A DNA stretch of 64,000 nt from Latrodectus hesperus (lineage: Eukaryota; Arthropoda; Arachnida; Araneae; Theridiidae), in the NCBI GenBank assembly GCA_037975125.1, contig CM075851.1, positions 122,205,464 through 122,269,463 of the forward strand, read 5' to 3'. The notes under the pieces are model-generated. The model ran no database searches. It saw only the letters and a program-made list of their open reading frames with translations, and was not told the DNA's origin. The first letter of the stretch is position 1, and every line of letters starts with the position of its first letter. Of the stretch, positions 10,252 to 26,679 are shown piece by piece. Both the position numbers and the translations under genes were made by a program.

Positions 10252-11616
10252 TTAAGAAAGATTAATTTCATTGAAAGCTTTTTGTACTTGAGGAAAATTT
10301 GAAAAATATTTCCTAAATTCTGGTGCTATTGGGCCTGTATAAAATTTTTCTGGAATGATTTGTGGCTCACCCGCGGTGAGAACAGAGTACAAGATTGAAT
10401 TGCGATTGAATATTGAGCTGAGAAAAGAACTGGGTTCCTTACTGAGTTTGTCGACGAGAATTTCTAAGACAATTCTTTCGACTTTTTTGAAATCTGCCTT
10501 AATTTCCATGAAAGAGTATGTATTGATGTGAGTAGAGTTTGAAGTCAGGAAGACACTGCCATGTTTTACTATGAAGTTCCTAATCCTGAGCTTCAGTTCG
10601 GGGATGTATTGCATAGACGACTCCTTCAATTTCTCTATTTCCTCTGTGATAAGTGAAACATTCTTGGAACATAAGTCAAGAAACCGTGGGAAGTATTTTT
10701 CTGAGATTCTGTCGATAAGAGGCTCGGCTTCAGAAGTGAATTTCGTCTTAGCTGCTACAACTTGTTCCCTTGAAACTGGAAATACAACTGCTCGAGAAGT
10801 ACTAAGTAACTGTTGGACTAACGTGTTGATGGCGAATGGTCCGAAAGAATTCTTTGCAATAAAGAAAACACGCGCCATGTCTTGCCTAGTTTCTCGATCT
10901 TGCAACATATCAAAGACAATCGGTAAAACAACCTTGTTTTTGAATGTATATTCTTTACTAATAATCATTTTACGAACGGATGGAATGAATTGAGCTACTA
11001 AAGGGTCAACATATTTCAGGAAAGTTTCCGCAAGTGATATGTCTTGCAGTCTGTAATTAACTTGACGCTTGATTCGAGCTCCATGTAAGGCCTTAGTTGA
11101 AAGGAATTTCGCTAGCCTCAGAAATGGCACAGCGTCTTTGGAAATGTCAGACATTATGTCAGAGAAAGAAACGATGTTAATATGCGTGGAATTTGATAAT
11201 TCAACAGAATGATGAATCTTGTCTGCCATCCTTAAAGCTAGTTTCTTAGCATAAGAAACTGATTTCTTAATTTGGGGAAGTAATTTTTTCTTGACAATTG
11301 GCATTACTTCTTCTTTGATATTTAAAACGAATGGAACGTACTTTTTTTGGATCTCTGATAAGATAGAAGGGGCTATTTCTTCAAGCGTAGTTTCTATGCT
11401 GGAGATGAGAGATTTCTCCAATTTCTTTATACTAGTCTTCAAGTTTTGAATAGATATTGAATGAATCTGTAAATTGGAGCGCTTCTGCTTATGGTGAAAG
11501 CTTTCAAAGCAAAAGACATCGGAAGCATTTCGACATACTTGAAAGAGAATATCAAAGGCTTTCCCTTCAGGACAGGAAGCGCTTTTCAACTCAGGACCAT
11601 CGCAGTAATAATATGT
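10252..11616 (-). CDS. Gene 1, exon 2: secreted CBM14-headed helical protein
   Basis: This exon encodes residues 39-492 and the stop of a 492-residue protein; residues 1-38 come from the exon at 13621-13734. The exon starts after a clean acceptor (TTTATTTTTACAG), in phase 0. It supplies the last four cysteines of a chitin-binding type 2 (CBM14) domain; the six cysteines are spaced 15-5-9-12-7. Basic sites KQKR (81-84) and RIKR (219-222) look like proprotein convertase sites. The body (about 90-440) is rich in amphipathic helix-like sequence and contains two distant repeats, each with a KY-x-P word followed by STHIN (181-185 and 399-403). The C-terminus carries one diverged copy of the motif repeated in gene 2. 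CBM14 domains bind chitin in peritrophic matrix or cuticle proteins. The body belongs to no family I recognise, so its role is unknown. Confidence 0.88.
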   Translation of the reverse strand, partial: TYYYCDGPELKSASCPEGKAFDILFQVCRNASDVFCFESFHHKQKRSNLQIHSISIQNLKTSIKKLEKSLISSIETTLEEIAPSILSEIQKKYVPFVLNIKEEVMPIVKKKLLPQIKKSVSYAKKLALRMADKIHHSVELSNSTHINIVSFSDIMSDISKDAVPFLRLAKFLSTKALHGARIKRQVNYRLQDISLAETFLKYVDPLVAQFIPSVRKMIISKEYTFKNKVVLPIVFDMLQDRETRQDMARVFFIAKNSFGPFAINTLVQQLLSTSRAVVFPVSREQVVAAKTKFTSEAEPLIDRISEKYFPRFLDLCSKNVSLITEEIEKLKESSMQYIPELKLRIRNFIVKHGSVFLTSNSTHINTYSFMEIKADFKKVERIVLEILVDKLSKEPSSFLSSIFNRNSILYSVLTAGEPQIIPEKFYTGPIAPEFRKYFSNFPQVQKAFNEINLS

Positions 11617-11804
11617 CTGTAAAAATAAAGAAAAATTAATTAATTTACGTTCAAGTTTTTTTTTTAAATACAAGTCAACTGTTACTATTCAAAGTTTAAC
11701 AGTTAGTTGATTTTATAATTTGCTTCATTTCCAATTTCTATGTATTTTTATGTATGTTATAGTCAAAACAAATATAGCTTCCTTTTGTGGAAATATGTAT
11801 AACA

Positions 11805-12118
11805 TTTTCGCGAGAGGAAAGACTTGGGCATCTTTACTGACTAAGCCTGTCCCGTGCAATAGGGCTGTAGGTGTTGCAAATTTCCGTCTAAGGAAGGGCT
11901 TGACTATCGTCAGGCACACTTCCACCGTTTCGGTTTAACTGACTCTCCGACTTGACCTTTGTGTGGACTTGAAGAAATGACTGATGACCACCTCTACTCT
12001 CTTCCCGAGACTTCGCCTAGAAACTCTGAGGAAGATGACTTTTCGTTTTATTCTAGAGTGTTTCGGGCTGCTCTTGACGTAGACTAACGGTAAAAAACCA
12101 AGGTCGGGTGTAGGGTAA
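11805..12118 (+). mobile_element. Degenerate 3' end of a LINE retrotransposon
   Basis: This GC-richer island lies inside intron 1 of gene 1. One plus-strand frame reads HFHRFGLTDSPT, a stop (TGA at 11953-11955, probably from a cysteine codon), then PLCGLEEMTDDHLYSL, and ends with TAA at 12085-12087. That order resembles the zinc-knuckle-like C-terminus of LINE ORF2 (SPxCPxCGxEETxxHLxxxCP). At least two of the expected cysteines are lost. A short 3' tail, GGTGTAGGGTAAAAA-like, follows. It is a dead 5'-truncated copy. The LINE clade cannot be told from this fragment. Confidence 0.6.
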
Positions 12119-13620
12119 AAATAATTTATATATTTTGCAAAAAAGGAAAACATTGGGTAATTTTTCCGAAAGGATCAATTTCATTTCAATATGAAGGAAT
12201 TAAAAATGTTTTTGATTTTTTTATCTATCTGAAAAGTTTTCTGTACCTAAAAATAGGCAGATGAAATAAGATAATAGTGCCTGTTTTTCTATACATAAAT
12301 TCAAATAAATCTTTTCACACTTTCTTATATCTTATATAAATTGACTTCCAAAAGGTAATTATTTTATTATTTTTGGTTATGCTTGTTTCTTAATTTGAAA
12401 TTTGTGTTATTAACAGAACATTTTACAATTTCAATGTATATAGAAAAATGATGTCTATTTAAAAATAAAGCTGCTGATTATATTTTAATTAACTATATTT
12501 TTTCAACAAGAAGGACTTACGAGCTTTCCTGAAATAATTAAAGGATTTTTTAACGATATGGTTTATTAATTTGTAAAATTAAGTTAAGTTAATATTAATA
12601 CTGTGGTTTAATTTTCAGGAATTCTTTGGCCTTAAAATTAAAGAAGATTTAACTATTTTAAAAGGGAAATATTCTGACAATCATTTTGTGCGCTTATTTC
12701 AATTTCTGTGAACTACTCTTAACAATAAGGCAAATAATATGCATTGAGCGATAGTTAATTTTATTTACAATATTTTTTCAGTTTATGAGGACATTAGATT
12801 TTAAGCATATTCAAATAAAAATTTCAATAAATAATGTTGAATTTAATTTCAAAATGGTAAGTAATTATTATTTAAGCAATTTTAAGTAAGGTTCAGCTTA
12901 TGTATATTTTTAAAAAGTTATATGAAACTTTCTTCAGCACTAAAAGATGTTCGGTTAATATTTTAAAATCAGATCCAACCTTTGATATTTTGATAACATA
13001 GTAATTCATAATTTTTTGCATATGTTTTTGTGCTGACAATTCATTGATGTTTACATACATTAAAAATTAATTTATTTTTAACACGCATTTAATATAAAAA
13101 CATCCATTATGTTGCTTTGGAGAATCAAATATGTTTCAAAATTTATAATTATTGAAGGAAATTTCACATCTATTGTACATTATAGTATAAAATGTTGCAT
13201 GAATAGTATGTAACAAAGTAAAGCTGTTGTATTCGGTGCTGGAGAGAAAAATTAGTAACAATTAATAATATCTATAAAAGATTATACTTTATTACTTTAA
13301 AAAATTTATAAGGAAATTCGTATTATTAAGAAATGAAATTCCTGGAAAAAACATGTCCCCAATTTTGGTTTTTTTCTCAATAAATATCATTTATAATAAA
13401 TGAATTTTTTTATTTATTTTTCTATTTATTTTTCCATCGATTTAATTAATCAGTTTTAACATTTCAGATAGTAATGAAACGTTGAGGAATGGTGAAATAC
13501 AATCATTTTCGAACATATTAAACAAAAGGAACTTTAAAACCCCATGCTCATATGATTTCCGGTTTGAAAAAATATATCACATGTTTAATTCTGATATGAA
13601 ATTAAAGGAAGTTATCTTAC
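12119..13620 (-). other. Rest of gene 1 intron 1
   Basis: The 2.0-kb intron between the two coding exons runs from 13620 (GTAAGAT) to 11617 (TACAG). Apart from the LINE fragment it holds only AT-rich sequence with no visible gene or element. Confidence 0.75.
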
Positions 13621-13734
13621 CGTGCAGTTCTCTCCAACTTCAACAATAGGAACAGAGGAATTGTCTTCGGGGCAAGTATGGCAACGGCAGACTGCAGAGA
13701 ATGCAATCAAACCAAATATAAGTGGCAGCAACAT
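13621..13734 (-). CDS. Gene 1, exon 1: signal peptide and first CBM14 cysteines
   Basis: This 38-codon exon begins at an ATG and reads MLLPLIFGLIAFSAVCRC, a typical secretory signal peptide. It continues with the first two CBM14 cysteines (HTCPED ... GENCT). It ends at a canonical donor (CTGCACG|GTAAGAT) in phase 0 and joins the exon at 10252-11616, which completes the six-cysteine domain. A likely upstream acceptor (TTATTACAG, last intron base 13745) leaves ten 5' untranslated bases, so a non-coding exon lies further upstream. The call is supported by gene 2, whose first coding exon is also exactly 114 bases and aligns residue for residue. A longer overlapping open frame in another register is spurious. 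Confidence 0.88.
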
Positions 13735-13885
13735 TTCTCAGATTCTGTAATAATATGCGTAAAAATCTGTAATTAAATATAAATTTTTGTATGAAATTAA
13801 ACAATAATAATATATGTTTTAATACAAAAAACAAATTACAATTATTTCTAATTAATAATTTTTTAATGTCTTCCATCTGTTATAC

Positions 13886-14163
13886 TGCCGCCTACCCTGT
13901 CTAGTGGTCAGAGTGCCTGACTGCGGATAGAGAGGTCATGGGTTCGAATCCCAGTTCGGGCATGGATGTACTTTCCCTCTCTATCAATCCTTTGTCTTTT
14001 CTTTGTATGCATGGATTGTGAATGTTTGCCTACCCTATAAACGGGCTCCTATGGCATGTGTGTACTGAGAAAGTCGGGGGCTCCACACCAAAATAGGGTT
14101 CAGTGGGAAAAGTGGAGCAGCGCACCCCATGTTGCCAGCCCGGTTGGTACACGACAACAACAT
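13886..14163 (+). mobile_element. tRNA-derived SINE
   Basis: The head has a tRNA-like A box (CTGTCTAGTGGTCAGAGTGCC) and a perfect B box (GGTTCGAATCC at 13941-13951). The body (TTTCTTTGTATGCATGG ... CCTACCCTATAAACGGG) is shared with the SINE at 63.67 kb, which shows they are one family. The tail ends ACGACAACAACA. The head is tRNA-like but is part of a longer repeat, so it is not called a tRNA gene. It lies in intron 0 of gene 1. A target-site duplication is not clear. Confidence 0.8.
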
Positions 14164-14557
14164 CCATATACTACACAGCTTCATTATTCCAGTTTCTACT
14201 TTCAAAAGCAATAACTCTCTGTTTACTGCATTTAAATAATAATAAAATGGATATTTGACTTGAATATTATTAGGATTTTGTTTTAGAAATTAGTTTTCCT
14301 ATGTATATTATCAAGGAAGCTTTTAAAAACATGTTAATAACAGAAGGGTTTCTAAAGAACTGAATTACAATACTGGATTTACAATTTATATTTTGAAGGA
14401 TATTAAAAAACGATGAATTCAATATTTATTACATACTTAATTAATTTCCACTTACGAGCATTTTTTAAACATAAACTAAATATATAATAAAAAAACATTT
14501 TATTTTATAAAAAATAATTCTATAAACCTACTCTATTACTTTCTATTCTACTCAATA

Positions 14558-15118
14558 AATATAAATCTTATAAACTAATAATATATAAAGTTATATTATT
14601 ATTGAAATACATCAAAACTAAATCATAGAACAATTTAAAAAAGAATTTGTAAGGAATTTAATATGAAAATTTTTAGTACATAAACTGTAAAAATCACTTT
14701 ATTTCTTGAGCCTAAATAAAATTGTATGTGCTTAGTAACAATAGGAAAAATAATTATTTGACTTTGAATTTATAAGAAATTTTTTCTTAAAGAAGAAAGT
14801 CTAATTTATTTAAATATGAGTTATGAATTATTTTGAGTGTTTACAACTATACATTTATTCACAAACATATAATCCTGTTATCAGCTTTTATTTTATTCCA
14901 TAAATATAAGCCTTACAAATAAAATTTTAAATTATGCGTTATTACTGAAATTTAGGAAAAACCAGATCCGACAAAATTTTAAGGAAAGCGTACATAAGAA
15001 ATTTAAACAAGAAAATTATTATTCCATAAGTTGTAAGAGTCACATTATTTCTTGAGCATAAATGAGATTATATAACCTTGATAACAATCGGAAAAATAAT
15101 TATTGGATTCTGTATTTA
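14558..15118. repeat. Tandem duplication of about 340 bp in gene 1 intron 0
   Basis: The segment 14.56-14.79 kb is repeated at 14.90-15.12 kb. The best-kept part is TTATTTCTTGAGC...AATAAAATTG-type sequence near 14.70 and 15.04 kb, followed in both by GGAAAAATAATTATT. The copies have diverged by many substitutions, so the event is old. The rest of intron 0 (15.12-17.05 kb) shows no feature. Confidence 0.7.
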
Positions 15119-17089
15119 AAATAAAAATGATTTTAAGGTCCAGTTTCATTAAAAGGCGCCACTTTGCTATGATCAAATGGAATTCTAGTCAAGTGGGGGA
15201 GGTAAATGAATTTCCATTCTTATATTTCGTAAAATTCATCTACATATGGATAAAAAAAATCCCTTAAAAAGATTGGAATTAATTCAGCCAAATCTGAATT
15301 ATAAATCTCTTTTCTCAATTATACCAAAAAATATTTTTATTAAAATTAAATCGTAAAAAATACTTGATTTTTAAAGGGGATTATTCTAAAACAAGAAAAA
15401 AACCTTTGAATTTAATTTTTTTTATTATTTATCTTTGCTGAAAATATTTATTGGAAAGAATTAAAAAATTTAAAATATCTAACAGATTTTTTCAGTGTTT
15501 TTTCTTTTTTAAATATTTTTGGCGTAAAAACAATTTACTGTTAAGAATATAGTATATTCATTACATTTCGAAGAAATAATTGAACAAATAATATATAGAA
15601 CTCTGATATTAATTGTAATAAAAATGAAAAATTATTTTTACCATTATTTAGAATTATCATAATAATGAAACAAAAAAAATGCTTATAATTTCAAAAACTA
15701 TAATCTAAAACTTCAACTCCGCAAACAAATTTCAGTTATAATTCTGTTCAAATGGAAATTTGATTTATTTGCAATTGAAAAAATTTCTTTAGAAATATGT
15801 ATACAACCATACAGCTCTATATGAACTATTATGTTAGCAAAAATAACGTGAAAAGGGTTATAATATATGCTTATATTATATTACATTTTGAATAAGTAAA
15901 GAGAATATTGAAAATTTTAAAAATTTAAAAACAAAACTTTTCTGTTTTTACTGTATTCTAGAAATTGTAAAATTTTAATTTATTCCACAAACATATAGAG
16001 TTTTCATTGAGGAAACATTTTATAAATATTCGACTAATCGCGTAATATTATTTTAAGATTGAATGACTTATGTTGTAGAAAGTTAAAGAGTATTAAACTT
16101 TCAAGTTATTTTATATCGAAGTTAAGAAAATTATTAAATGGTTTGTCCATCTATTCTCCTTTTTCATCCATAATGGCTGCTTCAATCAAAATCTATGATT
16201 TAAAATGAATTTCGAGTTACTGTGAACTTCCATGGTGGAGGTCGGATATGATCTAGGAACAGTTAAATGGAAGACCAAAATGCCATCTATTCTGCGTGAC
16301 AGTTCAGAAAAGTCCAATGCGACATATTCATTAAAATTCATTTAGTTAAGAAAGAAAATTAAAATACTATTTTTTTTATCAAGAGATAAATATGAACAAG
16401 AAAATATTGTATCCAATATCAATTTTATGAAATATAAAGCTGCAATAATAAACATTCAGTACATTATTTATCGAGTCCTTTTGAGGATGAAGTTATTAAT
16501 TAAAAGTAAAAACAAATTCGCAATATTTGGATAAAATCATCTTTACATTTGCATGAGATAAAGTATTTTACATTTATGTCTAAGATCAAGGAAAATCAAA
16601 AATAATGAAATAATTCAAAATCATATATCGTGTATGTCAACTGAAACCTTAACGAACTTATTTTAAACTTAAATTTCTGATGAATACTAAAATGAATTTT
16701 ATTATTCTTAGTTTATAAAACTATTTGAAAATACTCACTCTTAATTTACTTGCTGATTTCAAAGAATATTCTTATTAGAATTGTTATATTTTCTGATAAA
16801 ATTTAATTCTTTTTTGCAAAGTATTAAATCAAACTCAATTTTCCAGAAATTTGCATATAAATAAAAAAAAAACAAATTAAGAAATTTTTAAACATAATGT
16901 AGTTTTCATAAAATATATAGTAATTAAAGGGAAAAAATTATTTGCAGAAAATTGTAAAAAAGGAGTTTCATTAAATAAGTAAAAAAATTTTAACATAGAC
17001 AATTTTTTTTAAAAATTCTTATGTTATCTTACAAATTCTAAAGAGATTAAAAAAAACAAAATACAAATTCTAAAAAAGATAAAATACAA

Positions 17090-17283
17090 ATTCTAAAAAA
17101 GAAAAAAGAAAATATTTGGATATTTAATGGAAAAACAACTTTAGTTTTCTTCACTAAAATTAATAACTGATTAATGAGAAATATGCCATAAAAAAAAGAA
17201 AAAGAAAATGTCTGGATATTTAATGGAAAAACAACTTTAGTTTTCTTCACTAAAATTAATAACTCAGTGATGAAATATGCCAT
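17090..17283. repeat. 96-bp tandem duplication
   Basis: Two almost identical copies share the long word GGATATTTAATGGAAAAACA, starting at 17118 and 17214. High identity suggests a recent event. The open frames here are products of the duplication and are not called as genes. Confidence 0.9.
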
Positions 17284-17412
17284 ATATAAAAAGTGGAAAG
17301 TTAAAAAAGCACTTAAAATGAATAAGGTAAAATCTTAAAATTAGAATTGGCATAAAAGGCTTAAATACATTGCCTGAAGTATCACCCACATAAAAGAAAA
17401 AAGAAAACATAC

Positions 17413-17650
17413 TTGTCAGAACTTTGTGTTGTCAAACATATGCAGAGACGATGGGTCAGTTGTAGTTGATTTCCTTCACTGCTATAATACAAAAATTTCT
17501 TCAGCCCTTGCTTTTAAAGCTATTTCTTATCACACAAGTAAAGAGGAGACAATAAGAGACAAACCGGGGTTAAGACTGATAGCTGAAGGGTTGAATCATT
17601 GAGTTTTGAAGGGGTGATTTGTCCACGGTGACCAAGCCTATAATTAATAT
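17413..17650 (-). promoter_or_regulatory. Gene 1 promoter and putative non-coding first exon
   Basis: On the minus strand, a TATA-like box (TTTAAAAG, within 17511-17520) follows GATAAGAAATAG, matching the gene 2 TATA region base for base over much of its length. Further upstream the word GGACAAATCA and the segment around 17.55-17.64 kb also match. The TATA box is weaker than in gene 2 (TTTAAAAG instead of TATAAAAG). A first exon would run from about 17490 down to 17413 and end at donor ACAA|GTATGTTTTC, splicing to the acceptor just above exon 1. The start site is inferred from spacing. Confidence 0.55.
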
Positions 17651-17910
17651 GATATCGAACGGTCTTGTAGATAAGGATCCACCACACGGAATAAAAATTT
17701 AGATAAGAATGCACATAAGATGAATCAGAAGGAAACTTTTAAATAAATAATTCCTTAGTTATATTCACATTTACAGAAATAAACATAATATTTTTATATA
17801 TTTACTGCTTTTTTATTTATGTAACAGCGTAATTAATGTTCGATTATAAAATTTTATAAGGATCCAATTAATATTTTAAAAATAAATATATTAAAGTTCC
17901 TAAAACTTTT

Positions 17911-18452
17911 GTACGGTTTTTGGTTGAATTGTAATATCACATGCACTAAATCATACTGATTTACAATATCGTCATATTAGTTTAAAAATGAACAAGTCTT
18001 CTTTCCAGAGTTTCTTAAACGTAGTTGTTTAGTGAATTTAACAGATGTGTTACTTATATATAAAGAATAGCGTTGTTGTTACTTATGACTCTTGGGCAAG
18101 CCAAGCTCGTTCGCTGAGGGCTTCAAAATTAAGTCAGCGAGTGCGTCTTTCATTTAACCAGAGTACCACGAAGGTGAAAGTACGCCTTTGCTCAAAGATT
18201 CCTCCGATAGATGGCACCTCCAGAGGAACCATTCCTTCAATTTTGAATTTGATCTGGATAGGGATCAAATTTTCTCCACACCATTACACGCATGGTAACT
18301 GCTCAACAACCGACCACAGGGGTTTTAATTCCACAGATTTAATTAGCAAGTATATCGCATCTATTCGGTGGGTCTTTGGCGACATTCGGAATCGATCCCA
18401 GGCCTTCCGAACGGAAGACCAATGCCCTAACCACTAGTCTACCACGACCCAC
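17911..18452 (-). mobile_element. SINE-bearing repeat with tRNA-like head, inverted copy of 44.15-44.67 kb
   Basis: On the minus strand the element begins with a tRNA-like head. It has an A box TAGACTAGTGGTTAGGGCAT and a B box GGGATCGATTCCG. A body follows with the conserved module GTACTTTCACCTTCGTGGT, and then ATAAGTAACAACAACG. About 150 further bases, ending near GTACGGTTTTTGG at 17911, are also shared with the 44 kb copy. The extension past the AAC tail means either a long SINE or a SINE inside another repeat. Open frames inside it are spurious. Confidence 0.7.
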
Positions 18453-19435
18453 AGTACTCTACTTTATAGTAATTAATTGTTATTTTCTTAATAAATATAT
18501 GATTCATTATTATGATTGTTGTTATATTATATCTATTATTATAACTTGTATTTATTGCATTTTTATATGTATTAAAAAGTATTACAGGGAAGTTAAAAGC
18601 ATAGATTTCCAATGCTTCCTTTGACAAAGTATATAAAATTTTTTGATGTTTTTTCCAAAAGTATTTCATTTTTAGAGAGAAGATATATTTGATAGATTAA
18701 TAGCGTAGAATTTTTCGATATAAGTTTCTAATCTTCAAATATTTAACTTTTATAGCTAAATATTTTAAGATCTTGAATAAAATCTAAGTATCATATAATT
18801 AATTTAGCTCACAATTTTTTTAACTGTTAATAACACGCAATATACTATAACAATAATTAATATCAAATAGTGAAAATAGTTGATGACACAAGTCTATGAA
18901 AATCTTAATGATTTGATGATTCTCTTGAATACTCCGATAATATTTAAGTATATTATTAACATGTCAGACTAGAAAAAATACATTTAGTTTAATAGTTATT
19001 TCTAAGGATGCGCTGAAACTGCCACAACTAATGATTTTATGACCTTTTGAATTCGATTTGAATGTTAAAACTTGTTTTGTTACGTATCATAAAGTAATTT
19101 GGTAAAAATGTACTGTTTTAATAAATAAAATCTATATATTTTTACTAACAAGAAGACAATTATTTTTGCATGAATGTATTTCCCCACTTCGATATTTCTT
19201 AAAACTGTTTTCTTATTTCATTTTGATTATTTGCTTTTTTCAATGTTTTCTATTATTATTATAATTATTTTCTCGCCTAACTGGTAAATGAATGGTTCGC
19301 GGTCAGTCCTTTTGGTCTTCAGTTCATGGATTCATTTCCCACGTTGGATGTAAATGTTCGTAGTGTTTTTTTTGTTCATTTAAAACTGTTGTTTTCAGTC
19401 TAATGTGCTCTCGTTTGCAAAAGGTGGTGGAAGAA
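18453..19435. other. Intergenic, AT-rich
   Basis: No gene is seen. A weak tRNA-like stretch at about 19.28-19.36 kb could be a badly decayed SINE head, but its B box (GGATTCATTTCC) is poor and nothing else supports it. Confidence 0.55.
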
Positions 19436-19770
19436 TGTTCACCAACTAATCAGAATTATTTTCAATTCTTTAGTTTGCCTAAAAGCATGCTTGATTTCTT
19501 TCATGTAATCAGATTAATAATTATAAAACAATGAATTTTTCAAAAGTATAATTGAAACTATGAATATTTCTTTTAAATGGCGTCAGTCAACTCTAGAATA
19601 GCCTTTAAAAGCGTCAACCAACCAATCAGAATTATGTTCACTTCTTCAAATTGCTTAAAAAATGCCTGGTTTCTTTCAGTTTATTCAGACTACTAATTGC
19701 AAAACTAAGAGTGAAAAGTAAATTATTGAAACTAAGAATATTTATTTATGTTGAATAAAAGACTATTTTG
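19436..19770. repeat. Diverged tandem duplication with CCAAT-like boxes
   Basis: Two copies of about 180 bases (near 19.44-19.61 and 19.62-19.77 kb) share words such as CAGAATTAT, GATTTCTTTC or GGTTTCTTTC, and ATTGAAACTA. The second holds a clear CCAATCAG box and the first an ACTAATCAG equivalent. They lie directly upstream of the methyltransferase-like remnant and could be its old promoter region, which is only an inference. Confidence 0.5.
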
Positions 19771-19836
19771 ATATATTAACACTGCAAGTTTCTATCGTTT
19801 ATTCCAATGCATAATTCTTTGTTCCATTTAGAATTA

Positions 19837-20176
19837 ATGGACGTCATATTGTACAGCAAGTATCATGGTAGAGAAGCGGGATTCATGTGAATTTTACAAC
19901 TTGTGCGCCAATCTAAAGAATTGGTATGATTTATTGAAGGACATCATAATAGACGTGGGTTGTGGATCAGGAAATACCTCCTGCAAATGGCTCTTGACTC
20001 TCTTTCCGAAAATTTCAAACATTATTGTCATTGACTGCCAAAAGAGCATGATTGAGCTGGCTGAAACATTGAATCCTCATCCGAATATACAATATTGTGT
20101 TGCCAACATCACAGATAAGTTTGTAAACATTTTACATGATATAGTTTCTACTTTTATTCAACTTAAGTTATATTGA
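19837..20176 (+). pseudogene. SAM-dependent methyltransferase exon fragment, frameshifted
   Basis: An ATG at 19837 opens MDVILYSKYHGREAGFM and then hits a stop. One frame over, translation continues as FYNLCANLKNWYDLLKD and then IIIDVGCGSGNTS, the glycine-rich motif I of class I S-adenosylmethionine methyltransferases. VIDCQKSMIELA follows, where an acidic residue usually contacts the cofactor ribose. The layout resembles the N-terminal exon of juvenile-hormone-acid-methyltransferase-like proteins, which are numerous in arthropods. A one-base shift near 19.88 kb separates the two parts. No catalytic or C-terminal part follows in the next kilobases. I read it as a broken single-exon remnant. 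The alternative is a first exon with an unusual start at 19865. Confidence 0.6.
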
Positions 20177-21610
20177 TATAGTTTGGTATTTTGAACATAT
20201 TTCTGATGAGTATATAAAAAAATAACTCTATCTTTAAATAAATGTTAAAAATTCTCTAAATCTTACGCGCTCCACGAATGAAGAAACATTCAAAATTTTA
20301 TTTCAATTGCAAACTTTTAGGGGTATAAATGTGCTAAATTTAGTTGAAGATTGTTACTTAAATCATTAATTGGGATTTTTATAATTGATTATTTTCATTA
20401 ACTAAAATCAGAATAGAATTAATTTCCATATTTTTTTTAGAAGAATGAGTAATTAAAAACTTCAGATGATTCAAATTAGAGCATTATGTTATTGAAAATC
20501 ACTTTAAATTATTTTTATTATGAGAATACATTAATTTAAAATGTAATTGATTATCATTATAGGCTAACTGCGTATGATGATACGTACAGTTATTCTATCA
20601 TGATATATGGAAGCCAAACAAAAATAAAATGTATAAGTTAAATGTTCAAAAATGTAGGGCTCCGGTTTCAAATCCGAATAGAAAGGTATGTGTTTGATAT
20701 TTCCGAATTTTCGTTACCATTTTATTTGTAGTTCTCTCCAAGAACTCATTTATACATTTTTAAGACTTTATAAAGTTCTAAACAATAAATTACATTATAA
20801 ACTGAATAGTTGAACTAGTATAAGTTAATTTATATTAACGCTAATTATTTAAAATAAATAATTTTTTAAAATATCGGTAAATTTGTAAAAATATTGAGTG
20901 AAAAATAGCGAAACTAAAATTCATAAGAAAATTTCAAATATATATGTATATTTGCAATTAACAGGATAGCAGAGAAATATTGAAAAAATTTAAAGTATCA
21001 AACTATTAATAATCTTCCAGGAGAGAATTATTAGTGATAAGCAATCTTGAAATATTTAATCTAGATGCTCATAACATCGTATCTTTTAGATACGGATAGC
21101 TTGCATATACTGATTAGATACCCAGATTTTGCGTAGAATAATTGGAATATGACTAATAACCTAGTCTATACCGCTGAACACCATGCACATGTATGCCTAT
21201 AATATAAGAATAAATACAGAATGATAAGTTTCTGTGTGGAAAGAAATGAATGAATTTAATCAATGCGAATTTTTGATTTTGAAAGTTATATGAAGTGTAA
21301 GCTGCCATTCCATTGTTATAAGAATTATTCAAAAAAATTAAATTTTGAAACAATTAAATATCATTGATATCAATAAAATTAATCAACTTAATGATCTTAG
21401 TATATCACATAAAATAGTTTTAAATCACGTTTTATGTTACAGATTGTATAATTAACCATGAAGAATTGGAATTTATTTTTACACACTCCCTATTCTCAAA
21501 TTTTACAAAGATATGCTTTCTTAGTATCCACAATTCATTAATATAGGACTTCTTATTAAAGTTATATCATCTCTATGGTGATGTAATAATTGAATTTTTT
21601 TCATCTGTCA
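20177..21610. other. Intergenic, AT-rich
   Basis: No gene or complete element is seen. A single B-box-like word (GGTTTCAAATCC, near 20.66 kb) may come from a decayed SINE, but no A box or body can be shown. Confidence 0.6.
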
Positions 21611-21665
21611 TGAGAAAGAGAGAGAGAGAGAGTTTAATGAGCTCACTTTACATTATGGTAAAAAT

Positions 21666-26679
<5,014 letters not shown>

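Noticed and set aside
10571..10993. 140-codon open frame on the plus strand
   Set aside because: It lies entirely antisense to gene 1 exon 2, whose CBM14 spacing, splice sites and paralogue conservation are convincing; the plus-strand frame is a shadow.
13640..13876. 78-codon frame overlapping gene 1 exon 1
   Set aside because: It is in a different register from the 38-codon signal-peptide exon, which matches gene 2 exactly in length and sequence.
13886..13963. Candidate tRNA gene
   Set aside because: A and B boxes are good, but the acceptor stem does not pair well and the sequence continues into a SINE body shared with 63.67 kb.
18045..18437. 130-codon frame (and the related 106-codon frame at 44.12-44.44 kb)
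   Set aside because: Both are inside the SINE-bearing repeat in opposite orientation; similarity between them reflects the repeat and not a protein family.
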